From Saprospiraceae bacterium (lineage in GTDB: Bacteria; Bacteroidota; Bacteroidia; Chitinophagales; Saprospiraceae), in contig JAHQWA010000354.1 of NCBI GenBank assembly GCA_019634045.1, positions 1 through 44,883 on the forward strand: a DNA stretch of 44,883 bases. Direction: 5' to 3'. Below the pieces are notes generated by a model. It ran no database searches. It saw nothing but the letters and a program-made list of their open reading frames with translations, and was not told the DNA's origin. This document shows, in pieces, positions 1 to 8,835 of the stretch. The first letter of the stretch is position 1. Each line of letters starts with the position of its first letter. The position numbers and the translations under genes are program-made.

Positions 1-1690
1 AACCATCAGCCTTACCGAAGGCTCCCCATACCGGTTTAGAAATATCAGCTGGAAAGGGAACGTTGTCTATTCTTCAGCTACGCTGAACAGAGTCTTAGGT
101 ATCAATTCTGGTGATTTCTATAACCCAATCCTACTCGAACAACGACTCCGTTTCGACCCCAAGGACCGAGATATTAGCGCCTTGTACCTGGATCATGGCT
201 ACCTCTTCTTTGACGTAGCCCCGGTCATTACCTATATGAAGAACCATGAGATAGATCTAGAAATTCAAATCACAGAGGGCCCACTCGCTAAAATTGGAGA
301 AGTAGCCATCACGGGCAATGAACAAACACATGAACATGTGATCCGCCGAGCACTTCATACCCAACCCGGGAAAGCTTTTAGTCGTGCTGATATACTTCGC
401 TCTCAACAAGCCTTAATCAATTTGGGGTACTTTAATCCCGAGACCTTAGACATGACCACCAAGGTAAATCCTGAGGATGGCACCGTCGACCTCGAATACA
501 AGCTAGAAGAAAAACCTTCTTCGAAATATGAGTTATCGGCAAGCTGGAATCCCGCCGCTAGTGATCAAGGTGGAGGTCTGGTAGGAACCATCGGCCTCAC
601 CTTAAACAATTTTTCCCTTCGCAAGCTCTTTCAAAGAGATAAGGGCACCTTCACACCGATGGGTGACGGACAAACACTTTCACTCAGAGCTCAATCTACA
701 GGTCAAGATTATCAAGGACTCAATTTTTCCTTCACAGAACCGTGGCTGGGGGGTAAAAAACCCAATAGTCTTACACTCTCCACTTTTTATCAGCGTTTCA
801 CCAATCATAGTAGTGTTACGGATGAAAACCCTTTTGCTTCCATGAGCACCATTGGAGGAAGTTTACAATTAGGCACTAGACTCAATTGGCTAGATGGCAA
901 TTTTATAACCACCTCCGAGTTAAGCTATCAACACATCGACTTGGATGGCCTGGACGATATTCTGCTCGAAGATGGAAGTACCATCAGTACGGGTAATTTT
1001 AACAACTTGTATTTTAAGCAAAGTCTGACTTATTATACGCTAACGGATCCATTCTTTCCGACCAAGGGACTCAAGGTTCAGCTTTCTGGGCAAATCACGC
1101 CTCCTTATTCACTGTTCGGCAACCAAAGCAGTCAATCATTCAAGTGGATGGAGTATCACAAATGGCGCGTTAATGCGGAATGGTATGCCCCCATCACTAA
1201 AAAATGGATTGTTAAATTAAGCGGAAAGACGGGCTGGTTGAGTGCCTACGATCAAAGTATTGGTATCCCTCCCTTTGAGCGCTTTGAAGTAGGTGGGAAT
1301 GGGACAAACACGCAACAGTTGGCTTTTGCGGGGAATGATTTGATATCCATGAGAGGATACCCCGCGGATTATTTGGAGGGCACCTTAAATGGAGGCGGAG
1401 CTTCTTTTGCCAAGTTCTCCGCAGAACTTCGGTACCCACTGATCAATTCTGCCTCATCACGCGCCTTTCTCCTGGCTTTCGGAGAAGCTGGCAATGTTTG
1501 GAAAAGCAGTAGTCAATTCAGTCTAGGGGATCTAAAGCCAGCCGTGGGTTTAGGTTTTAGAGTTCAACTGCCATTCCTAGGAATGATCGGCTTGGATTAT
1601 GGTTTTGGATTGGATCGTCCGGATCTTAGTGGGCAAAGTTGGAGCAACTATGGCACCCTAAATCTTATTCTTGGAATAGAACCGGAATAG
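1..1690 (+). CDS. bamA: BamA-type outer membrane protein assembly factor (5' truncated)
   Basis: C-terminal part of an Omp85-family protein that folds beta-barrel proteins into the outer membrane. The frame is open from position 2, so the gene begins before the window; the TTG at 182 is an internal Leu codon. The visible part holds the end of one POTRA repeat (YRFRNISWKGN to IDLEIQITEG), a complete last POTRA (AKIGEVAITGNEQTHEHVI to VDLEYKLEEK), then a 16-strand-type barrel. Barrel landmarks are FSFTEPWLGG, usual near the first barrel third in BamA, and the MRGYP form of the conserved lid-loop RGF/RGY motif. The last residues are LILGIEPE, so the usual terminal aromatic is missing. TamA or another Omp85 paralogue is possible, but two successive POTRA units running into FTEPW favour BamA. 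Confidence 0.88.
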   Translation, partial: TISLTEGSPYRFRNISWKGNVVYSSATLNRVLGINSGDFYNPILLEQRLRFDPKDRDISALYLDHGYLFFDVAPVITYMKNHEIDLEIQITEGPLAKIGEVAITGNEQTHEHVIRRALHTQPGKAFSRADILRSQQALINLGYFNPETLDMTTKVNPEDGTVDLEYKLEEKPSSKYELSASWNPAASDQGGGLVGTIGLTLNNFSLRKLFQRDKGTFTPMGDGQTLSLRAQSTGQDYQGLNFSFTEPWLGGKKPNSLTLSTFYQRFTNHSSVTDENPFASMSTIGGSLQLGTRLNWLDGNFITTSELSYQHIDLDGLDDILLEDGSTISTGNFNNLYFKQSLTYYTLTDPFFPTKGLKVQLSGQITPPYSLFGNQSSQSFKWMEYHKWRVNAEWYAPITKKWIVKLSGKTGWLSAYDQSIGIPPFERFEVGGNGTNTQQLAFAGNDLISMRGYPADYLEGTLNGGGASFAKFSAELRYPLINSASSRAFLLAFGEAGNVWKSSSQFSLGDLKPAVGLGFRVQLPFLGMIGLDYGFGLDRPDLSGQSWSNYGTLNLILGIEPE

Positions 1691-2033
1691 TTTTTCAAAT
1701 CATACAAACCTTAAAATTCATAGGTGACGATAATGAAGACGATAGCGATGCTTTTCTGTAAAATTTCGACATTGATTAAGGTTCGGACTTTATAGATAAA
1801 TAGTTTTAGTTATATATTCGGTACTTTCCCCGTACTTGATTTTCAGCACTGGTCTTCTTTCTTGACCAACACAGAGTCCCTCAAAAAATATATATTGCAC
1901 TACAAATCAAGTACATTTGCTAGGGTCTTCATCTTTGAAAATGTAGAGAGTCAAGCTTAATTGCAAAATATTGCTTGCCTTCCTACCGTTTCTGTGGTGA
2001 ATTGAACCCAACCCACAAAATGTAACCGAACAT
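1691..2033. other. Intergenic region with a -7-like box
   Basis: 343 bp without a gene. TACATTTG at 1912-1919 fits the Bacteroidota -7 consensus TAnnTTTG and lies about 115 nt before the protease start. The nearest upstream TTG (1895-1897) leaves only 14 nt of spacer against the usual 19-21, so the promoter is weakly supported. I see no hairpin terminator for bamA here. Confidence 0.35.
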
Positions 2034-3890
2034 ATGAGCAAGTTAACCATCAAAAATGGTAACGGGGAGTTAACCCTAAAGAAGAGTAAAAGCCTCGTTG
2101 GACTAAAAACCAAAGAAGATAAAGATCAAGAATTTGTTGACAAGCATATTTTCAAGAATTTAGGCGGGTTTGAGGTCGTAACGCTGAACCAAGGCGATAA
2201 CAACCTCGATGATGCCCTAGATGAGGTTAGGGGTAAAGATGAAGTAGAGTTGGGTACACATGTGTATTTCACCGAAGGTAGTGAAAGACCCTTGGTACCA
2301 ACAGGTGAAATCTATATCACCTTTGAGGAAGGCGTCGATGAAGGTGAACAGAAGATCGTATTGGAAGAATATGCTTTAGATCTAGTAGAACGTAGAGATG
2401 ATAATCGCATAATCGCCAAGGTTACCGCTAACTCCCCCAACCCCATTAAAGTTGCCAATTTCCTCCAGGCTATTTCTTTAGTCAAAATGGCCGAGCCGGA
2501 CTTAGATACCATGCTGGATGAATATGCTTTTACAGCACCACATGATGATCTAGTAGATCATCAATGGCATTTAGAAAACAATGGGTTTGTCGCAGACGTA
2601 GACTATCGTTTGCGGAAGGGAGCCGATGCCAAAATTGTAGATGCCTGGCGACGGCTAGGTGGTACTGGCTCTAGTAAGGTGACCATTGCCGTGATTGATA
2701 ATGGCTTTGATTTGACGCATCCCGATTTGAAAGGAAAAGTCACGAAGCCTTTTGACCTCTGGAATCAATCTTCTAGTCTTTTGCAAGGAGATAGTCGTTT
2801 TACGCACGGCACCCCTTGTGCTAGTGTAGCCTTAGCAGCCTCCAACGGTCAAGGCATGGTAGGAGCCGCGCCCCAATCGCGCTTCATGCCCATCAGCGGA
2901 ACCTCCTTCAGTGCACGATCTACGGAACAAATGTTTGATTACTGCATCGATAAAGGAGCCGACATTATCAGTTGTAGCTGGGGTACCACCGATGCCAATT
3001 TCCGACTCAATCGCATCAAAGAGGAAGCCATTGCTAGAGCAGCACGCAAGGGTCGAAAAGGGAAAGGCGCTGTTATTCTTTTTGCGGTAGGAAATGATGA
3101 CCTAGATTTTGTAAACTTTTATGCAGCTCATCCAGACGTTATCGCAGTAGCAGCTAGTACGAGTCAAGACTCTTATGCCTCTTACTCTAATCGAGGTAGA
3201 GAAGTATCGATATGTGCACCTTCCAATGGAGACTGGCCTATCTTAGCCGCCCGAGCTTGGTGGGATGAGGGCTTGAATTGGGAATCTGGTAATTATAAGT
3301 ATTGGAGAGATGGCCGCTCCCGTGGTAAACACTACAAGCACTTCGGAGGCACTTCCAGTTCAACCCCTTTGGTGGCTGGAATCTGCGCCCTAATTCTCTC
3401 CGCCAATCCAGACCTGACGGCAAAAGAAGTCAAGGATATCCTACAAAAAACAGCTGATAAGATTGGCTCTCCTAGTGAATACCGCAATGGTCATTCTGTA
3501 AAATATGGCTATGGCCGTGTGAATGCCGGACGAGCAGTAGCCGAAGCCCTTCGTCGCAAAGAAACCGTAGCTCCGCCTAAGGAGGTAGAAAATACGGTAT
3601 CCAATGGCCAAGGATTGTTCCTATTTGATGTACAAAAACAAACCCCATCCGGCTATGGTGTGCAAATCGGCGCCTTTTATGAATATGGGAATGTTTTGAT
3701 CCAAATCGAAAAGCTTCGTCGGAAATTTGGAGAAAAAACAGTGGTAAGCATCAATGAGCTCAATGGGAAGACAGTGTATAAAGTAGTCGTCGGAGCATAT
3801 AGTTCTAAGAGTAAGGCACAGCAACTTCAGAAGCGCATGAAGGATGCCGGCCAAGGAGGGTTCCTACGTAATCTAAAGGATCTTGCCTAG
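2034..3890 (+). CDS. Subtilisin-like S8 serine protease with C-terminal SPOR domain
   Basis: 618-residue serine endopeptidase of the S8 (subtilase) family. Residues 1-165 form an N-terminal region rich in charged residues, probably a pro-domain or chaperone-like segment. The catalytic domain covers about 190-505 and has the full triad: Asp222 in AVIDNGFD, His258 in THGTPCAS, and Ser441 in GGTSSSTPLVAG, with oxyanion Asn354 in AVGNDD. Residues about 540-618 form a SPOR repeat (GYGVQIGAFYEYGNV, then VYKVVVGAYSSKSKAQQL), a fold that in known cases binds denuded peptidoglycan. No signal peptide or lipobox is visible at the N terminus, which is odd for a SPOR protein. The ATG follows a TAA-containing stretch that excludes a longer start. 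The stop lies 4 nt from the stop of the convergent regulator. Confidence 0.9.
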   Translation: MSKLTIKNGNGELTLKKSKSLVGLKTKEDKDQEFVDKHIFKNLGGFEVVTLNQGDNNLDDALDEVRGKDEVELGTHVYFTEGSERPLVPTGEIYITFEEGVDEGEQKIVLEEYALDLVERRDDNRIIAKVTANSPNPIKVANFLQAISLVKMAEPDLDTMLDEYAFTAPHDDLVDHQWHLENNGFVADVDYRLRKGADAKIVDAWRRLGGTGSSKVTIAVIDNGFDLTHPDLKGKVTKPFDLWNQSSSLLQGDSRFTHGTPCASVALAASNGQGMVGAAPQSRFMPISGTSFSARSTEQMFDYCIDKGADIISCSWGTTDANFRLNRIKEEAIARAARKGRKGKGAVILFAVGNDDLDFVNFYAAHPDVIAVAASTSQDSYASYSNRGREVSICAPSNGDWPILAARAWWDEGLNWESGNYKYWRDGRSRGKHYKHFGGTSSSTPLVAGICALILSANPDLTAKEVKDILQKTADKIGSPSEYRNGHSVKYGYGRVNAGRAVAEALRRKETVAPPKEVENTVSNGQGLFLFDVQKQTPSGYGVQIGAFYEYGNVLIQIEKLRRKFGEKTVVSINELNGKTVYKVVVGAYSSKSKAQQLQKRMKDAGQGGFLRNLKDLA

Positions 3891-3894
3891 GCTA

Positions 3895-4947
3895 TTACTC
3901 CGCTAAGGACCTAGTCTTTCGATATTGTGTAGGGGTCATTCCAGTACTTTTTTTAAAAGCGGTATGGAAGGTAGATTTTGAATTGAACCCTACCGCATAC
4001 ATCAAGCTTTGAATGGTTCGATCGGACTGGTCTGGATCTCTTATCAAGCGCTTGCATTCCTCTATCCGATGCGAATTTACCCATTCATTAAAAGTCATTT
4101 TCAGTTCTCGATTTAGATATTGACTGAGATAATGCGATGGGACCTGCAATGCTTTAGCCAGTCGATTTAAGGACAACAGCGGATCCAGATAAACCTTGTC
4201 TTTACTCGCCAAATTTTGCAGCCTTTTTTTGATTCTTTGTTTACTTGAGGCAGATAAAATCCATTGGTTCCCCTCTTGTAAGAGACGGGGCTGCTGGATC
4301 ACTTTAAAAAACCAATAACTCAAGGTCCCTAGAAAAACAAACTCGCTGAGGATGTACAAGCCCCATGCTGTTGGTTCTTCGATCCATTGCAAGTGCAACC
4401 AAGCTAGGTATTCTATTAAACGTAGAGCGCGCCACACTACTAATCCACCCAACACCTTCCTGAGCAATTTCACTAAACCCGTGTCTCCCTCCATTACAGT
4501 AAAGGATAGCAACGCATAAACAATAAATTGCCCTTCGACCAGCAAGAGGAAGTAACGGTTATTACTTTCCACTCCACTGGTGTACAAGAACAAGCCCAAT
4601 AAGTATAGTAAAGCAGGCAAACCGTGCCACAAATATTGAGTCTTAGAGGGTAGATTAGCCTTATTAGTGGTTCGAAAGCTATAATAGAGGATAGGAGCAT
4701 AGAGTAGTTGGAGGACCACGGCCCAATTCGCAAGATTCCCTGGCAAGCCAATTAAGACCCTCAACCAACTGGTGTATTGTACAAACCCCAATAGATCAAT
4801 CATGATTTTACAGCCCAGCAAAATCATCAAACCTTTAACCAAAAGGGAAGGTTGGGGGTATCTCGTCTTTAGGTAAAGAAGGAATAGCCCCCCAAGTAGC
4901 AGGGCGGCAAAATCAAAAAGGCTCTTTATCCACAAAAGCTCTAGCAT
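3895..4947 (-). CDS. Membrane-anchored AraC-family transcriptional regulator
   Basis: 350 residues from the ATG at 4947. The N-terminal two thirds contain about seven hydrophobic segments (for example FDFAALLLGGLFLLYL and WGLYILSEFVFLGTLSYWF). The last 100 residues are an AraC-type double helix-turn-helix with LAKALQVPSHYLSQYLNREL and the second-HTH motif IQSLMYAVGFNSKSTFHTAF, followed by TGMTPTQYRK. The frame also allows a TTG start at 5010, but the ATG is preferred because a TAATTTTG box ends 5 nt upstream of it and because the first membrane helix follows directly. Such proteins are common in Bacteroidota and are thought to link an envelope signal to DNA binding; the ligand is unknown. The gene is divergent from the BNR lipoprotein, which could be its target. 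Confidence 0.85.
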   Translation of the reverse strand: MLELLWIKSLFDFAALLLGGLFLLYLKTRYPQPSLLVKGLMILLGCKIMIDLLGFVQYTSWLRVLIGLPGNLANWAVVLQLLYAPILYYSFRTTNKANLPSKTQYLWHGLPALLYLLGLFLYTSGVESNNRYFLLLVEGQFIVYALLSFTVMEGDTGLVKLLRKVLGGLVVWRALRLIEYLAWLHLQWIEEPTAWGLYILSEFVFLGTLSYWFFKVIQQPRLLQEGNQWILSASSKQRIKKRLQNLASKDKVYLDPLLSLNRLAKALQVPSHYLSQYLNRELKMTFNEWVNSHRIEECKRLIRDPDQSDRTIQSLMYAVGFNSKSTFHTAFKKSTGMTPTQYRKTRSLAE

Positions 4948-4952
4948 GTCTA

Positions 4953-4960
4953 CAAAATTA
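4953..4960 (-). promoter_or_regulatory. -7 box of the AraC regulator, leaderless-type
   Basis: On the minus strand this reads TAATTTTG, an exact TAnnTTTG match, and the ATG follows after 5 nt. This would give a transcript with little or no leader. A TTG -33 element at the normal 19-21 nt spacing is not present (the nearest leaves 11 nt). Confidence 0.4.
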
Positions 4961-5085
4961 TTAAAAGACACCAATCCATCTGGCTTAACACTTATTGAAC
5001 GTGAGTACAAGACAAAAAATCAGCCTCGGTAGTTCGGTTTAAGAAACTCGAACCTCATTTGCAGAAAAACGACTTAGTATTAAGC

Positions 5086-6369
5086 ATGAAAGTATTGATG
5101 CATCTACGGATTACTGCTTCTTGTACCTTACTGCTTTTATTGTCTTGCAAAACATTAGAAAGCCAGCCGGTCAGGGTTTCTTATCAAAGCACCATTACAC
5201 TTTCTCCCACTACGGTAAGTAGCGAATGTACCTTAAGTCGGACCACTCAAAACGATAGCTTGTTATTAGCGACAGTGCTAACTGCTGAGCCAAATCACCC
5301 TAGCCCACGCTATCATACCCAGGTTTGGCAGTCACAGGACGGAGGTCAAAGCTGGAACAATCTAAAGTATCCTCGTTTACCCCAAGCGGCTGACCCTTGG
5401 GGAGTCTTATGGGAGCATGGAACAGCACTGATTGCGGATATTAGCGAGGGCAATCGCTTTCATCTCTGCACATCCCATTATGAATCTGCAACAAACCAAT
5501 GGGCGGATCCTATCTCCTTCGGTTATGGCTTCGATCATTGTATGCTACTAAAAGGACTTGCTACTGAATCAGTTTTCCTGATCGCAACCCAAAAGTACCA
5601 GGATAGGCAAGGTCAATTTCAAAACCGTCTGTTGATAGGCCACTCAAAGGATGGTGGCCGAAGTTTCCCCAAAAAATATTGGCACGAACTCATTCATGGG
5701 CTCGAATTCAATGCTAAGCAGGCCTACTTCCACCCGAATGGGACGTTAATGATTCCAATCACCATAAGAGGATACTTTTTACAAAAAAAGGAATCGCCCC
5801 TTCCTCTCGAGCAAATGCAAAGTTGGTTGTATCCATTTTATGATCACGGAGCAAGACTTGGAACCCCTGCTTTCATGACCCATCTAAGCGGCCGGAAACA
5901 TCACTGGCTAATTGCCAACCCACAAAATCCCGAAAATCTATTTTTTGCCTTTACCGATATTAATCAACGTAAGTTGGGACTGATTCAAAGTGAGAACGGC
6001 GGGGCAACTTGGACCATTCCGACCTGGGTTTTCCAAGATAGTTCGAGCGCTAAATCCGTAGATCTGTCTGCCATGGCCATGAATTCCAGACAAGATCTAG
6101 CCATCAGTTGGACCAAGAAAACCGGAGGGAACTGCTATCGAAGGATGATCACCCTCCTTTCTCACGAAAACAGGCAGCTAGTTAATCAAGAAATAGGACC
6201 AATAACTTGCCCAGATGAATCCAATGGCTGGGTCGGAAGAGCCTGGCCCCAAGGTGGTGACTATTGCGGTTTAAGTGCCAATCCAGATGACAGTTTTCAC
6301 CTCCTGTACACGCATCCCAAGCAAGGACGATTCACCCCACATTTCACTCAAATCACCATCACACCATGA
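5086..6369 (+). CDS. BNR/Asp-box (sialidase-superfamily) lipoprotein
   Basis: 427 residues from the ATG at 5086; a TTG at 5059 is possible but would place nine extra polar residues before the signal sequence. MKVLMHLRITASC leads into LLLLLSC, a lipoprotein signal with Cys at about residue 21. At least three Asp-boxes (S-x-D/N-G-G-x-S/T-W/F) are visible: SQDGGQSWNNL, SKDGGRSFPKKYW and SENGGATWTIPTW, as found in six-bladed propellers of the sialidase superfamily. I cannot see the arginine triad needed to call a true sialidase, so the substrate is open. Its stop overlaps the next start (ATGA), which indicates translational coupling with the M20-like protein and suggests a shared task, perhaps handling of an extracellular glycan- or amide-linked compound (inference). 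Confidence 0.75.
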   Translation: MKVLMHLRITASCTLLLLLSCKTLESQPVRVSYQSTITLSPTTVSSECTLSRTTQNDSLLLATVLTAEPNHPSPRYHTQVWQSQDGGQSWNNLKYPRLPQAADPWGVLWEHGTALIADISEGNRFHLCTSHYESATNQWADPISFGYGFDHCMLLKGLATESVFLIATQKYQDRQGQFQNRLLIGHSKDGGRSFPKKYWHELIHGLEFNAKQAYFHPNGTLMIPITIRGYFLQKKESPLPLEQMQSWLYPFYDHGARLGTPAFMTHLSGRKHHWLIANPQNPENLFFAFTDINQRKLGLIQSENGGATWTIPTWVFQDSSSAKSVDLSAMAMNSRQDLAISWTKKTGGNCYRRMITLLSHENRQLVNQEIGPITCPDESNGWVGRAWPQGGDYCGLSANPDDSFHLLYTHPKQGRFTPHFTQITITP

Positions 6370-7772
6370 AATTTATCTGTTTACTCTTTCTGTTCCTTCT
6401 GGTAAACATCCAAGCTTTCAGCCAAAGCAACTTAAAACACTTGGCCCATCAACACATCGATCAATTGAGACCGTTGCTAGGAAGTATGAAGGACAGTATT
6501 GCAGTCTGGGCCGAACCGTCTTTTAAAGAATATAAAACGGTAGGTTTGTTAAAAGAAACCTTATCCGCTGCCGGCTTCCAGATCGAGGAGAAACTTGGTG
6601 GAGTCGAAACTATGTTCAGCGCCAGCTTTGGCAATAATGGCCCAACCATCGCTATCCTCGGCGAGTATGATGCGGATGTCTTTGAAGATGGTCTTAGGGG
6701 ACATGCCTCTGGACATCATTGGCTGGGTGTGGGGAGTGTAGGGGCAGCCTTGAGTCTCCAGCGATTAATTGCCAAAGGAGAAATAGTGGCGCGTATTGTA
6801 TACATCGGCAGCACTGCTGAAGGTGGTTTTGGTGGTCGTGCTCACCTAGCTAGGAAGGGCTACTTCCAAGGAATCGATCTAGCTATATTCTGGCACCCTA
6901 GTCCTGTCACCTGGGCTAGTACCCGCCCATGGGATGCCTTGATCGACCTCGAGATAGAATTTGTGGCAGAAAAAACAAAAGCCATTGAGGAATCGACCAA
7001 GTCCTCCTCATTGTTTCTACAGGTACTAGATTTTGCTAGTACCCTAGAAGATATAAAGGAAAAACTAAACGCTACAACACATCTCCATTACAGTCTCGAA
7101 TCCCCTCCGGCCTCCTACAACTATACGATGGATGCCATTGGATTGAAAATTCGGATTCAAACCGTTCAGCAGGCCCAAGCGAACCAACTATATCGAGCGA
7201 TAGAACAAAAGGTTCAAGAAATACAGGGTGAAGGCGGCGCTGTTCAGCTTTCCATCTTCAGAGCCATTCACGCCTTTCTACCGAATAATCCAGGCATGCA
7301 AATGGTAGCGAAAAACATGGAAGCCTTGGGGAGCATCCCCATCACTCCAGTAGAACAAGCTCAAGCTAAAACCATCCAAGGTGAGTTAGGACTCCCTACC
7401 TCTGGGCTACGAGTTAACCGCCTACCCTTCCAGGCATTCTCAGGCGCAAAGCAGCTACGTAAATATGCAAGCGATATCGGAGATGTGAGTTGGTGGGCAC
7501 CTACCTTATCCTTCGTCACCACTTGCTATCCTGCTGGCGTACCGATTGGCCAACCCGTTGCGGCAGAACTAGCCTTCGACGCTTATGGAGAGCAGGGTAT
7601 GCTTTATGCAGCCAAGTTAATTTGTTCGAGCATTATAGATTATCTACACAATGAAACACTTCAGGAGGCTATTCGGGCGGCATTCAAAAAGGCGATCGGC
7701 ACTCAAAGTTATTTCAACTTAGAACCTGGATCTCTTCCTACCGCAGAAAAGAATAGCAAAAGAACAAAGTAA
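6366..7772 (+). CDS. Secreted M20D-family amidohydrolase homologue with altered metal site
   Basis: 468 residues. MKFICLLFLFLLVNIQAFSQ is a clear signal peptide. The fold is that of the AbgB/amidohydrolase branch of peptidase family M20: LGEYDAD near 99-104, RGHASGHHWLGVGSVGAAL near 111, TAEGGFGGRAHLARKGYF near 150, FWHPSP at 175-180, and a C-terminal GEQGMLYAAKLI. Family members bind two metals through a Cys/His pair in H-x-C-G-H, a Glu-Glu pair, His of WHP and a late His of G-x-P-G-H. Here Cys is Ser115, the second Glu is Gly153, and the late His motif reads GVPIGQP. The first His, Glu152 and His177 remain. It may use one metal, have a different reaction, or be a binding protein. It is coupled to the upstream BNR lipoprotein by a 4-bp overlap. 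Confidence 0.8.
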   Translation: MKFICLLFLFLLVNIQAFSQSNLKHLAHQHIDQLRPLLGSMKDSIAVWAEPSFKEYKTVGLLKETLSAAGFQIEEKLGGVETMFSASFGNNGPTIAILGEYDADVFEDGLRGHASGHHWLGVGSVGAALSLQRLIAKGEIVARIVYIGSTAEGGFGGRAHLARKGYFQGIDLAIFWHPSPVTWASTRPWDALIDLEIEFVAEKTKAIEESTKSSSLFLQVLDFASTLEDIKEKLNATTHLHYSLESPPASYNYTMDAIGLKIRIQTVQQAQANQLYRAIEQKVQEIQGEGGAVQLSIFRAIHAFLPNNPGMQMVAKNMEALGSIPITPVEQAQAKTIQGELGLPTSGLRVNRLPFQAFSGAKQLRKYASDIGDVSWWAPTLSFVTTCYPAGVPIGQPVAAELAFDAYGEQGMLYAAKLICSSIIDYLHNETLQEAIRAAFKKAIGTQSYFNLEPGSLPTAEKNSKRTK

Positions 7773-7898
7773 TCCCAAACTGTCCATGACCTAATCCGCT
7801 GCTTAGACTTCAATATCCGCTCCTTAGCCTATTGGTCAAAAGAATGTGTGCTTTCCAAGGATCAAATTTCGGATCATTGCGCTAAAACCACCTGAATC

Positions 7899-8597
7899 AT
7901 GTGGAAATTATCTTCTTGTGCCACATTCCTTAAAATCGCAGCAGTTTGTTCTTTGCTAGGAGCGACAACCACCGCTCTCCTAATATTCCTTCCTCAGACT
8001 CCTGCCCCAGATTTTGAAGCCCAGCTGCTATTGCACAATAACCCGCTCTACCTCACCAAACTGTGGATACTCTTCCTGCATCCACAATTTAATCTCATCG
8101 CCAGTCTCGGTTTGGGGTTGCTATTGCTCAAACAACGCCCTTGGGCTATTGCTATCGGCAGCCTATTCTTGACATGCTGGGCCTATACCGAACTGCGTCA
8201 GCAAGCCTACCTAATCGACGCCCTAAATCAGCTGTGGCGACCAGCTTATTTAGCAGAAACTGAGGAGGGGAGGCGCCACATGTACCAGACCTTAATCCAA
8301 GGAATAAATGGTATCAATGATAGCCACTATTTCGTCGTGATTTATGCATTCGGGATGGGTAGTCTTCTCTTTGGGTGGAGCATGATCCAGGAGCAAAACT
8401 GGGGCAAATGGCTAGGGGGAGGCTTGATATTTATCGGTCTGCTTAGTATAGCCTCTTTTGGCCGTTACTATTTGGGGGCTCACTTCTTGAACCTACCTAT
8501 TGATTTTAGTTATCGCTGGATTTATCCCTATTTGCAGCCTTTAGTTCGTATCGGAATAGCCGTATGGATTTACGAGCGTTTCCTAAATATTTCCTGA
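7899..8597 (+). CDS. Polytopic membrane protein of unknown function
   Basis: 232 residues, which I do not recognise. About six hydrophobic stretches are visible, including SLLGATTTALLIFLP near 20, FNLIASLGLGLLLL near 65, FVVIYAFGMGSLLFGW near 148 and LIFIGLLSIASFGRYYLG near 175. A loop between helices 3 and 4 carries charged residues around EEGRRHMYQ. The ATG has no strong Shine-Dalgarno sequence. It stands alone, 126 nt after the M20-like gene and 238 nt before the next gene; the gaps show no clear terminator. Confidence 0.7.
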   Translation: MWKLSSCATFLKIAAVCSLLGATTTALLIFLPQTPAPDFEAQLLLHNNPLYLTKLWILFLHPQFNLIASLGLGLLLLKQRPWAIAIGSLFLTCWAYTELRQQAYLIDALNQLWRPAYLAETEEGRRHMYQTLIQGINGINDSHYFVVIYAFGMGSLLFGWSMIQEQNWGKWLGGGLIFIGLLSIASFGRYYLGAHFLNLPIDFSYRWIYPYLQPLVRIGIAVWIYERFLNIS

Positions 8598-8835
8598 TTT
8601 CATCGTCTGCTTGATGGCCTTATTCGACAATTTCTAAATACTGGTCTAACTTATTTTCAGCTCAGTGCTAAGCTCATCTATTTTAGAGTGTGAACTAGTA
8701 ATTTTCACCTACCTATTAGACTTCATTCTACGGGAAGCAACTCAAATGTCTGAATATGACATTTTGAATACAGGTTTGCAACCATTGTTTCTCCAAGTAG
8801 TCATTCGTAAAAAAAACTCGAAGAATAGATTAGTT

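Noticed and set aside
5086-6369. Naming the BNR lipoprotein a sialidase
   Set aside because: Asp-boxes alone do not show sialidase activity, and I cannot place the catalytic arginine triad and Tyr-Glu pair.
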